This document shows, piece after piece, positions 1 through 6,764 of a stretch of DNA of 10,857 bases. Under the pieces are notes generated by a model. That model was not told where the DNA came from. It worked only from the letters and a program-made list of their open reading frames with translations, and searched no databases. The stretch's first letter is position 1; each line of letters begins with the position of its first letter. The translations under genes were made by a program, and so were the position numbers. Source of the DNA: DATBED01 sp035480695 (GTDB taxonomy: Bacteria; Patescibacteriota; Saccharimonadia; Saccharimonadales; UBA4665); assembly GCA_035480695.1 (NCBI GenBank), contig DATIHM010000066.1, forward strand, positions 1 to 10,857, in the 5' to 3' direction.

Positions 1-3000
1 ACCATGATTTTGACTTCCGAGGCCTGGTTGCCGTCGCGGTCGTGGGCGTTGAGCTTGCCGCGTATCAAAACCACCCTGTCGCGTTCCCAAAGACCGGCCG
101 TCTGTTGGTAACTGTTCGGGAACAGCACGGCCTCGATTTCCCCGTGGCGGTCTTCGATTCCGACGAAAGCCATGCGTTGGCCGTTCTTGGTGGTGACTTC
201 ACGCACCGAAGTGACAGCGCCTCCGACACTGACGCCGCGCCCGTCGTGTTCGACTGTCAGCGAATTTATCGGAATGGTCTGCTCTTCGAGGAAGGCCTCG
301 AAAAGCTCGAGCGGATGCTGGCTGAGATACAGCCCGAGCAGCTCGCGCTCCCAACCCAATTGTTCGCGGTGGTCGGCCGGCTCGGGCGGCAGCTGGAGCT
401 CGAGCTTCGGCTTTTCGACCAAAACCTCGTCTGAGGAACCGAACAGATCCGTCTGGCCGTCGTTGGCCTGTTTATGCAGGCGCGCGCCGTAAGCCAGCAG
501 CATGTCGAGGTTATAAAGCACCATCGAACGCTCACCGAAACTGTCGAATGCGCCGGCTTTCACCAAGCTTTCCATAGTCTTGCGATTGACGATGCGCGGG
601 CTGACGCGGCCCAAAAAATCCTCCAGGCTGGAGAATTTGTCTTCTTGGCGGCCACGCAGTATCTCCTCGACAGCGCCGGTGCCGACATTCTTGATGGCGG
701 CCATGCCGAAGCGTATGGCGCCAGTCTCAGGCACGACGGCGAATTCCACGAACGATTCATTCACGTCGGGCTGCATGACGGTCAGCCCCATGTGCTTGCA
801 CTCGGTAATCTCAATAGCCAAGCGGTCGGTGTCATCGAAGTCGCTGGTCATCAGGGCCGACATGAAGGCTGCCGGGTAGTGCGCCTTCAAATAGGCCGTC
901 TGGTAAGCGACCATGGCATAAGGCGCCGAGTGGCTCTTGTTGAAGCCGTAGTCGGCGAAGGCCTCCATGCGCACCCAGAACTTCTCGGCGAAAGACCTGT
1001 CGACCTGGCTGTGTTCCATCATACCTTCGATGAACGCCGTTTTCATCTTGGCCATGGTGTCGCGCTGTTTCTTACCGATGGCCTTGCGCAACGTGTCGGC
1101 CTGGCCGCCGGTGAATCCGCACATTTCCTTACTGACCTGCATGAACTGCTCCTGGTAGACGAGCACGCCGTAGGTGTTGCCAAGCGCGGCTTTGAGACCG
1201 GGGTGTTCGTAAACGACCTTGCGCTCGCCGTGCTTGCGGGCGATGTAATCATCGATGAATTGCATCGGGCCGGGTCGGTAAAGGGCGTTCATGGCGATGA
1301 GGTCGTCGAACTCAGTCGGTTTGAGTTGCCTGAGGTAGCGTTTCATGCCAGCCGACTCGAACTGGAAAACGCCGGTGGTATCACCTTTCTGGAAAAGCTC
1401 GAACGTCGCCTTGTCGTCGAGCGGAATATTGTGGATGTCGATGTCCTTATCGTAGACGCGACGGATGATGCGCAGCGCGTTGTTGATGATTGTCAGGTTG
1501 CTCAGACCCAAAAAGTCCATCTTGAGCAGCCCGAGCTCTTCTATCGGGCCCATCGAATACTGGGTGGCGACGACGCCCTTCTGAGCCAGTTCGAGCGGCG
1601 TGTAAAAGACGATGTCTTCGGGCGCGATGACGACGCCGGCAGCGTGGACGCCGTGCGAGCGGATCGTGCCTTCAAGCTGCATGGCCAAGTCGAAAACGGT
1701 TTTGGCTGTTTCGCTGCTGGCATACTCGTTCTTCAAGTCGTGGTCTTGCTTCAGCGACGTCGCCAGCGGGATGTGCCGCCCCTGTACCGGAGGCGGAATC
1801 ATCTTGGCCAACCGGTCGGCTTCGGCGTAAGGCACCTGCAGGACGCGGGCGACATCGCGCACGGCGTTGCGAGCGGCCATGCGACCGAAAGTCACGATGT
1901 TGGCGACCCGTTCTTTGCCATATTTCTCGATACAATACTGGATGACTTCGTCGCGCCGGTTGTCTTGGATATCGATGTCGACATCGGGCATGCTGATGCG
2001 GTCGGGGTTCAGGAACCGTTCGAAGAGCAGTTCGTAACCGATGGGGTCGATTTCGGTGATTTTCAGGGCGTAGGAAATTATCGACCCGGCGGCGCTGCCG
2101 CGGCCCGGCCCGAACACGATTCCCTGGTCTTTACCCCAGTTGACGAAATCCGAGATAATCAAAAAGTAGCCGTTGAAACCCATCTGCTCGATGACGCCCA
2201 GCTCGAATTCTGCCCGCTCTGTAATTTCGGCAGCCAGCGTCTTTTTGGCAGCCGCCACCGTAAGGCTAGCCGCTTTTTCTTCGGTTTGACCACCGTAGCG
2301 CCAAGCCAGGCCTTTATAAACCGACTTTTCGAGGAAGGATTTCTCGGTCTCGCCCTTCGGCACCGGAAATTTCGGAATCAGGATTTTCCCCAACTCGATT
2401 TCCAGGTCGCACTTCTCGGCAATCAGCTTGCTGTTCACGATGAAGTCCGGGTGCTCCGCGCCCCAACGCCCGATGACCTCTTCGGGCTTATTCACGTAAA
2501 GGTCGAAATCCTTGAGGCTCATGCGCTTTTCATCGCTCAGGAACGAGCCCGTCTGCACGCAAAGCAGGATTTCATGCGCATCCTGGTCTTTAGGGTCGAG
2601 GTAATGCGCGTCGCAAGTGACGACGCATGGGATACCGAGTTCCTGGCCGAGTCTGATAAGCTGCTGGTTGATATTGGCCTGCTCATTCCACTGGTGTGGA
2701 TGCTCAGGGTGGCCGTGGTCTTGGATTTCGAGGTAATAGCGGTCGCCGAAGGCCTCTTTGTACCATTCGGCGATTTTCTTGGCCTGGTCATACTGGCCCT
2801 GGCGCAAAGCATCGCCGATTTCACTGCTGGCGCAGCCGCTCAGACAGATCAGCCCTTCATTGTGAGCAGACAGCAGCTCGCGGTCGATGCGCGGCTTGTA
2901 ATAATAGCCTTCGAGGTTGGCAATCGTGCTGAGCGCCATCAAGTTTTGGTAGCCCTCGCTGTTCATGGCCAGCAAAATGAGGTGGAAATACTGCTTGTCT

Positions 3001-3272
3001 TTGCCTGGCTCTTTGTCGGTCAGCTTACGGGCGGCTACGTAAGCTTCCATGCCTATGATAGGCTTCACGCCTTCGGCTTTGGCCGCTTTGTAAAATTCGA
3101 TGGTGCCGCTCAGCGTGCCGTGGTCAGTCATAGCCACTGCTTCCATGCCGGCTTGCTTGACGTTCTTTACCAGCTCGGGCACCTTAGTCAGCCCGTCGAG
3201 CAGGCTGTACTGGGTGTGGTTGTGCAGATGCACGAAATCACTGGCTTTAAGTGTCTGCTTTTTGGCAGCCAA
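1..3272 (-). CDS. dnaE: DNA polymerase III subunit alpha, 3' end beyond window
   Basis: This is the catalytic subunit of the replicative DNA polymerase (C family). About 1,090 residues are visible; the C-terminus lies off the left edge. The PHP domain (residues about 13-280) carries HLHNHT (15-20), TDHG, GMEAYV, HLILLA, GCAS and CDAHY, so all the usual metal-ligand positions look occupied. Palm-domain catalytic aspartates are in PDVDID (D430, D432) and KMDFLGL (D586). A helix-hairpin-helix stretch lies near residues 840-890, a beta-clamp-binding motif QTDLFG at 940-945, and an OB-fold from about residue 1010 to the edge. One frame stays open throughout. The start is TTG: an in-frame TAA lies 24 bp upstream, no ATG or GTG occurs before the essential HLHNHT, and GAGGG sits 5 nt ahead of it. 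It is the last visible gene of the minus-strand block and has its own promoter-like site. Identity is very secure; only the start and missing end are less certain. Confidence 0.97.
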   Translation of the reverse strand, partial: MAAKKQTLKASDFVHLHNHTQYSLLDGLTKVPELVKNVKQAGMEAVAMTDHGTLSGTIEFYKAAKAEGVKPIIGMEAYVAARKLTDKEPGKDKQYFHLILLAMNSEGYQNLMALSTIANLEGYYYKPRIDRELLSAHNEGLICLSGCASSEIGDALRQGQYDQAKKIAEWYKEAFGDRYYLEIQDHGHPEHPHQWNEQANINQQLIRLGQELGIPCVVTCDAHYLDPKDQDAHEILLCVQTGSFLSDEKRMSLKDFDLYVNKPEEVIGRWGAEHPDFIVNSKLIAEKCDLEIELGKILIPKFPVPKGETEKSFLEKSVYKGLAWRYGGQTEEKAASLTVAAAKKTLAAEITERAEFELGVIEQMGFNGYFLIISDFVNWGKDQGIVFGPGRGSAAGSIISYALKITEIDPIGYELLFERFLNPDRISMPDVDIDIQDNRRDEVIQYCIEKYGKERVANIVTFGRMAARNAVRDVARVLQVPYAEADRLAKMIPPPVQGRHIPLATSLKQDHDLKNEYASSETAKTVFDLAMQLEGTIRSHGVHAAGVVIAPEDIVFYTPLELAQKGVVATQYSMGPIEELGLLKMDFLGLSNLTIINNALRIIRRVYDKDIDIHNIPLDDKATFELFQKGDTTGVFQFESAGMKRYLRQLKPTEFDDLIAMNALYRPGPMQFIDDYIARKHGERKVVYEHPGLKAALGNTYGVLVYQEQFMQVSKEMCGFTGGQADTLRKAIGKKQRDTMAKMKTAFIEGMMEHSQVDRSFAEKFWVRMEAFADYGFNKSHSAPYAMVAYQTAYLKAHYPAAFMSALMTSDFDDTDRLAIEITECKHMGLTVMQPDVNESFVEFAVVPETGAIRFGMAAIKNVGTGAVEEILRGRQEDKFSSLEDFLGRVSPRIVNRKTMESLVKAGAFDSFGERSMVLYNLDMLLAYGARLHKQANDGQTDLFGSSDEVLVEKPKLELQLPPEPADHREQLGWERELLGLYLSQHPLELFEAFLEEQTIPINSLTVEHDGRGVSVGGAVTSVREVTTKNGQRMAFVGIEDRHGEIEAVLFPNSYQQTAGLWERDRVVLIRGKLNAHDRDGNQASEVKIM

Positions 3273-3314
3273 AACGTCCCTCTTCCCCCTGTCTTATCCT
3301 AAGTTACACCCTAA

Positions 3315-3323
3315 ATTATAGCA
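3315..3323 (-). promoter_or_regulatory. Extended -10 promoter for dnaE
   Basis: Reading the minus strand, TGCTATAAT is a perfect -10 hexamer with the extended TGn element. No good -35 is seen at 16-18 bp, as is usual for extended -10 promoters. The expected transcript start is near 3308, giving a leader of about 36 nt that contains the purine-rich GGGGGAAGAGGG ahead of the TTG start of dnaE. It lies just after the stop codon of the YtxH-like gene, so dnaE can be transcribed separately from the upstream genes. Confidence 0.65.
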
Positions 3324-3331
3324 GAGCGCAG

Positions 3332-3754
3332 CTACTTTTTTAGGTAGTCGCTAAGGTGTTTCAAAGCCGTGTTGGCGTCTTTTATGGCTTTGTCGAGATC
3401 TTTGTCTTGGGCGTCGCCTTCGTGGATGGCGCTGATCATTTCACGGGCCTTTTCTTTCGTATCTTTGGCTTTCTCAACCAGGCTGTCGAGCTCTTTCTGG
3501 GCCTTGACGCCGAGCTTTTCCCCGCTGCCTTTGGCCTGTGTAATCACTTTGCCAAGTTCGTCGTTAAGCTTCTTAAGGTCTTTTTCGGCTTCGGCAAAGC
3601 CCTTGTCGGCCGTCTTCTTGATGTCTTTGCGCGTTTCCTTGCCGCTCTGGGGGGCAGTCAAAAGACCAGCTAAGTAGCCCGCCACTGCTGCCAACGTGCT
3701 GAAAAGGGCGATTTTCTTGACAGTTTGTTTCTTGCTGCGGCTCCTGAAACTCAT
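3332..3754 (-). CDS. YtxH-domain membrane-anchored helical protein
   Basis: 140 residues. A short basic N-terminus (SFRSRSKKQTVKK) is followed by one hydrophobic segment at about 15-33 (IALFSTLAAVAGYLAGLLTA), then APQSGKETR, the typical junction of YtxH/GvpP-like proteins. The rest is a long, highly charged Lys/Glu/Asp-rich amphipathic helix or coiled coil to the C-terminus. Proteins of this family are small membrane-anchored proteins, in Firmicutes linked to general stress; the molecular role is not known. The ATG overlaps the TGA of the upstream DUF948-like gene as ATGA, and AAGGAG lies 6 nt before it inside that gene, so the two are very likely translated together and may act as a pair. 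The family call rests on architecture and the GYLAGLLTAPQSGKETR pattern. Confidence 0.85.
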   Translation of the reverse strand: MSFRSRSKKQTVKKIALFSTLAAVAGYLAGLLTAPQSGKETRKDIKKTADKGFAEAEKDLKKLNDELGKVITQAKGSGEKLGVKAQKELDSLVEKAKDTKEKAREMISAIHEGDAQDKDLDKAIKDANTALKHLSDYLKK

Positions 3755-4002
3755 TTGCGGCTCCTTTGGGCTTTCTTATAAATGTTGCGTAACAGCTTGA
3801 AAAGTGCGAATTTGCCTTGCGTTTCCTTGAAGACTTCGGCGGCCGACTCGACCGAATCGACTACATCCTCGGCCTTTTCAACCACCCGCTGCGCCATCTT
3901 AAGCAGCTTGACGACCGCGACCATGGCAGCGATGCAAATAATCAGGAATACGCTCAAAAGAACTACCAGTATGATGACTAGGACTTGGTCGGTGGTGCTC
4001 AT
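3751..4002 (-). CDS. DUF948-like small membrane protein
   Basis: 83 residues from the ATG at 4002. A strong transmembrane segment covers about residues 7-33 (VLVIILVVLLSVFLIICIAA and following). An amphipathic stretch rich in Val, Glu and Ala comes next (AQRVVEKAEDVVDSVESAAE), with a basic C-terminal tail (KKAQRSRK). This single-TM-plus-coiled-helix layout beside a YtxH gene resembles DUF948-type proteins; no enzyme motif is visible. The frame also has a TTG at 4029, but that start has no Shine-Dalgarno sequence. The ATG at 4002 is preferred because the hydrophobic segment then begins at the usual position. AGGAG lies 13 nt before it, which is far for a ribosome site, and a -10-like TATACT lies 7 nt before it. 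It sits 30 bp after galU and overlaps the YtxH-like gene by 4 bp. Confidence 0.75.
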   Translation of the reverse strand: MSTTDQVLVIILVVLLSVFLIICIAAMVAVVKLLKMAQRVVEKAEDVVDSVESAAEVFKETQGKFALFKLLRNIYKKAQRSRK

Positions 4003-4009
4003 GGCCGTC

Positions 4010-4015
4010 AGTATA
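4010..4015 (-). promoter_or_regulatory. Possible -10 box (TATACT) before the DUF948-like gene
   Basis: TATACT on the minus strand ends 7 nt before the ATG at 4002, which would place transcription start at or next to the start codon (leaderless mRNA). No convincing -35 was found. It could be chance, because the interval is AT-rich and an AGGAG overlaps upstream of it. Confidence 0.35.
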
Positions 4016-4032
4016 CTCCTATTTGGCAATAA

Positions 4033-4932
4033 TTATTGTAATTTATCTCGTAAGTGGTCACGTAGCGCTTGGCCGATGTCGTCGCGCTCCAGGGCGAAGT
4101 CGAACACGGTTTTGAGGTATTCCAGCGGATTACCGGTGTCATAATATGTGCCGTCTTTGATGTCGCAGCCATAGATGTGATGGCCGTCGTTAATCATCTT
4201 CTGCATGGAATCCTGGATCATGAACTCGCCCTTTTTAGGATCGTGTGATTCCTGCTGCTTTTGCAGGTACTCTAGGATAATCGGGTCGAATACATAGCCG
4301 CTGACCGATGCCAGGTTGGAAGGCGCCTTGTCACGGCTGCCTGGCTTCTCGACTATGGTCGTCATGTCGACCAGGCCGGGAGCGACCTTTTTGCCGGCAA
4401 CATAACCATAGCGCTTGTAGTCTTCGTCGTCATCCCGCTGCACGCAGGCGATGACTGAGCCGCCGCGCTCAGCCTGCACTTCAATCAGCTGCTGGAACCG
4501 CGTCGGTTTGGCCTCGACGAAGTCATCTGCGAAGGTATAAATGAACGGCTCATTCTTGTCGAGCAGGTGCGCAGCGTTCAGCAGCGGCGTGCCCGTGCCG
4601 TACGGACCCTTCTGGCGCAAATAAGCGAAATTGGCCAGGCCGGAAATCCTGGAAGTAGCCTCGAGCAAGTCCTGCTTGCCGCCTTCTTCGAGGTTGGCCT
4701 TGAGGTCGGCGCTCATGTGGTCGAAGTGGTCTTCGATGGTGCGTTTGTGATAGCCGGTTACAATGACGATGTCTGTAACGCCGGCAGCCACCAACTCCTC
4801 GACGATATGCTGGATAATCGGCTTGTTGACCAAGGGCAGCATCTCTTTCGGCATCGCCTTGGTCTGCGGCAGAAAACGGGTGCCGAAACCGGCAGCGGCA
4901 ATCACGGCTTTGCGGGCTTTAGCTTGAGCCAT
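4033..4932 (-). CDS. galU: UTP--glucose-1-phosphate uridylyltransferase
   Basis: 299 residues, full length for the bacterial GalU family (about 290-300). It makes UDP-glucose from UTP and glucose-1-phosphate in the cytoplasm, feeding glycan synthesis. Seen motifs: nucleotide-binding GFGTRFLPQTKAMPKEMLP (15-33), VTGYHKRTIEDHFD (58-71), the acidic metal site FADDF (134-138), VEKPG, KGEFMIQD, and the C-terminal YYDTGNPLEYLKT. The place where enterobacterial GalU reads GLGHAV instead reads GTGTPLL (112-118). This is a variant I associate with CPR/archaeal-type homologues, so a related nucleotidyltransferase (for example thymidylyltransferase) is not excluded. The ATG at 4932 has no Shine-Dalgarno but has an extended -10 box 7 nt upstream. 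It follows gatB by 28 bp and precedes the DUF948-like gene by 30 bp. Confidence 0.93.
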   Translation of the reverse strand: MAQAKARKAVIAAAGFGTRFLPQTKAMPKEMLPLVNKPIIQHIVEELVAAGVTDIVIVTGYHKRTIEDHFDHMSADLKANLEEGGKQDLLEATSRISGLANFAYLRQKGPYGTGTPLLNAAHLLDKNEPFIYTFADDFVEAKPTRFQQLIEVQAERGGSVIACVQRDDDEDYKRYGYVAGKKVAPGLVDMTTIVEKPGSRDKAPSNLASVSGYVFDPIILEYLQKQQESHDPKKGEFMIQDSMQKMINDGHHIYGCDIKDGTYYDTGNPLEYLKTVFDFALERDDIGQALRDHLRDKLQ

Positions 4933-4939
4933 ATCTAAG

Positions 4940-4948
4940 ATTGTACCA
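4940..4948 (-). promoter_or_regulatory. Extended -10 promoter for galU, probably leaderless
   Basis: The minus strand reads TGGTACAAT, an extended -10 (TGn plus TACAAT, 5 of 6 to consensus), then CTTAGAT, then the galU ATG. The 7-nt gap puts the expected transcript start within about a base of the ATG. No Shine-Dalgarno is present and no -35 matches well. It lies in the 28-bp gap after the gatB stop. Confidence 0.6.
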
Positions 4949-4960
4949 CGCCCAAAAAGC

Positions 4961-6406
4961 TTAAATGCCGAGCTGTTTTTTGATAAGTTCCTGGGCGAGC
5001 TGCGGGTTGGCCTTGCCCTTGGATTCTTTCATGACCTGGCCGACCAGGAAGCCGATGGCTTTCATTTCGCCGTTCTTGACGTCTTCGGCCGCCTTGGCGT
5101 TATCGGCCAGCACCAGCTCGACAATTTTGGCAATCTCGCCTTCGTCGGATACTTGAAGAAGATTCTTGTCGGTCGCGATTTTCTCGGGTTCCCCACCAGC
5201 TTTCAGGAGCTCGGCCAATACCTCTTTAGCAGCGGTCGAACTGAGTTTGTTGTCGGCAACCAGTCGGGAAAGCGCTATCAGCGATTCGTCGCTGGCTTTG
5301 TTTTCGGCTTCTTCGTCGGCTTGGTCATCTTCAGATTGCGGTTGCATCATCCAGAAGGCTACGCGGCGGGCGTGCTCGGCATTGCTGGCTTTGAATATGC
5401 GCCCGACGAGCTGTGCAGTCGACGGCACGGCGATAATATCTTCGATGACTTTTCCGTCAATATCCATCGACTGGAACATGTCACGGTAATCTTTTGGCAA
5501 CGGAGGCATCTCGGATTTGATGGCGTCGATGTACTTGTCGTCGAGGACGACGGGTGGCAGGTCGGGGTCGGGCATGTAGCGGTAATCGTCGGCGTTCTCT
5601 TTGCTGCGTTGCGAGAAGGTTTTCTGCTTGGCGTCGTCCCAGCCGCGTGTTTCCTGCTTAATTTTATTGCCCTTTTCGAGCTCCTCGATTTGGCGGTTCA
5701 CCTCATACTCAACGGCTTTTTCGACAGAGCGGAAGCTGTTCAGGTTCTTGGTCTCGGTGCGCGTGCCTAGTTTGTCGGTCTGGCTGACGCTGACATTGAC
5801 GTCGAAGCGCATGTTGCCGTAATAGAGGTTGGCGTCGGAAACGTCGGCGTAGCGCATGCGCAGGTACAGTTCGCGGGCGTAGGCCTTGGCTTCGGCGGCC
5901 GACGACATGTCCGGTTCGCTGACGATTTCGAGCAGTGGTGTGCCGGCGCGGTTCAGGTCGACGAGTGAATAATCAGTGCCGGCTGGGTGGGTTGATTTGC
6001 CGGCGTCAGCTTCAAGATGAGCCCTAGTTATACCGATGGTTTTTCTGGCTCCGTCAGCTTCAACCTCAACTTTTCCGCCCAGCACGATCGGCTCGTCGTA
6101 CTGCGTAATCTGGTAGCCCATCGGCAAATCAGGGTAAAAATAATGCTTGCGGTCGAACTTGCTGAACTTCTGCGGTGTGCTGTTGAGCGCGAAGGCGGCT
6201 TTCGACGCCAGATGGATGGCTTCTTTGTTGAGGACGGGCAGCGCGCCGGGCAGGCCGAAGTCGATGTGGTTGACGAGCGTGTTCGGCGGCGCCTCGCGGG
6301 CATCGTTGTTGGCGCCCGAGAACAGCTTCGATTTAGTCTTGAGCTGCACGTGGCACTCGATGCCGATGGTCACTTTGTACTTGGCGCGGGTCTTGTCGCT
6401 AATCAC
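4961..6406 (-). CDS. gatB: Asp-tRNA(Asn)/Glu-tRNA(Gln) amidotransferase subunit B
   Basis: 481 residues from GTG at 6406, close to the usual 475-480. GatB binds misacylated tRNA, phosphorylates the Glu or Asp side chain with ATP and accepts ammonia from GatA. Seen: N-terminal YKVTIGIECHVQLKTKSKLF (the family's GLEVHxQL, here with Cys for Val), YPDLPMGYQITQYD, HLEADAGKSTH, LVDLNRAGTPLLEIVSEPD, MRFDVNVSV, ETKNLNSFRSVEKA, and a C-terminal YqeY-like helical domain ending QLAQELIKKQLGI. A GTG at 6439 in the same frame gives an 11-residue extension unlike the family. The GTG at 6406 fits the homologous start and has GGGAG 9 nt upstream. It overlaps the stop of the small upstream gene by 8 bp, so translation is probably coupled. 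The order is gatC-gatA-small gene-gatB rather than plain gatCAB. Confidence 0.97.
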   Translation of the reverse strand: MISDKTRAKYKVTIGIECHVQLKTKSKLFSGANNDAREAPPNTLVNHIDFGLPGALPVLNKEAIHLASKAAFALNSTPQKFSKFDRKHYFYPDLPMGYQITQYDEPIVLGGKVEVEADGARKTIGITRAHLEADAGKSTHPAGTDYSLVDLNRAGTPLLEIVSEPDMSSAAEAKAYARELYLRMRYADVSDANLYYGNMRFDVNVSVSQTDKLGTRTETKNLNSFRSVEKAVEYEVNRQIEELEKGNKIKQETRGWDDAKQKTFSQRSKENADDYRYMPDPDLPPVVLDDKYIDAIKSEMPPLPKDYRDMFQSMDIDGKVIEDIIAVPSTAQLVGRIFKASNAEHARRVAFWMMQPQSEDDQADEEAENKASDESLIALSRLVADNKLSSTAAKEVLAELLKAGGEPEKIATDKNLLQVSDEGEIAKIVELVLADNAKAAEDVKNGEMKAIGFLVGQVMKESKGKANPQLAQELIKKQLGI

Positions 6407-6764
6407 GGCTGAGCGCTCCCAGGTCGCGCAGAGCCTCACGGAATCCGGCTAGCGCCACCACCATGTCTTTCTTCTTAAGTTTGCGCACATCGAGCTCGGA
6501 GTCTTCCATGACGCTGCGCAGCTTGTGGCCGACCCAGATAGTGTCGTTGCTTGATAGGTCGTGCTGGGCGGCGACTAACCTTTCGCCAATCGTCTTGCCC
6601 TTGTAACCTTTCTTTTTGAGCACCTCGTTGAGCAAGTCATCAGCCTCGATTATCGCTTTCGGCCAGGTTTTTCGGCTGGCGCAGTAGAGCTGCAGCTCTT
6701 TCCAGCGCGCCGTGTATTTATCGACATTGAGCTTCTTGTTTTTGCGACGGGGAAGAAGTCTCAT
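6399..6764 (-). CDS. Small HEPN-like protein inside the gat operon
   Basis: 121 residues, basic N-terminus (RLLPRRKNKK), no signal peptide or membrane segment. The core WPKAIIEADDLLNEVLKKKGYKG (34-56), TIGERL (58-63) and IWVGHKLRS (76-84) resemble a small helical protein type that I recall from CPR genomes, with a pattern like AIIEAD..LD..L...GY.G.t..eRL then W.AHK.RN..AH. That type resembles HEPN domains. Here the RNxxAH position reads R83-SVME-D88, so the RNase-type Rx4H motif is missing and nuclease activity is unlikely. The ATG overlaps the gatA TGA (ATGA) and has a strong GAGGAGGT 6 nt upstream (6771-6778). The 3' end overlaps gatB by 8 bp. It must therefore be co-expressed with the amidotransferase, which hints at a role with GatCAB or tRNA, but function is unknown. 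The relationship is from memory of the pattern and needs a profile search. Confidence 0.85.
   Translation of the reverse strand: MRLLPRRKNKKLNVDKYTARWKELQLYCASRKTWPKAIIEADDLLNEVLKKKGYKGKTIGERLVAAQHDLSSNDTIWVGHKLRSVMEDSELDVRKLKKKDMVVALAGFREALRDLGALSRD

Noticed and set aside
474..3302. A 942-codon open frame on the plus strand opposite dnaE
   Set aside because: It is the antisense shadow of a secure dnaE with all catalytic motifs. The translation has no recognisable domain and is an artefact of GC-biased codon use leaving few stops on the opposite strand.
4003..4029. TTG at 4029 as start of the DUF948-like gene
   Set aside because: It adds nine residues with no Shine-Dalgarno before it; the ATG at 4002 gives a normal short N-terminus before the membrane segment.
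5153..5770. A 205-codon plus-strand frame inside gatB
   Set aside because: Antisense to conserved gatB coding sequence, with no ribosome site, promoter or domain.
6407..6439. GTG at 6439 as start of gatB
   Set aside because: The extra 11 residues are not GatB-like and would extend the overlap with the upstream gene to 41 bp; the GTG at 6406 has a GGGAG site and fits the family length.
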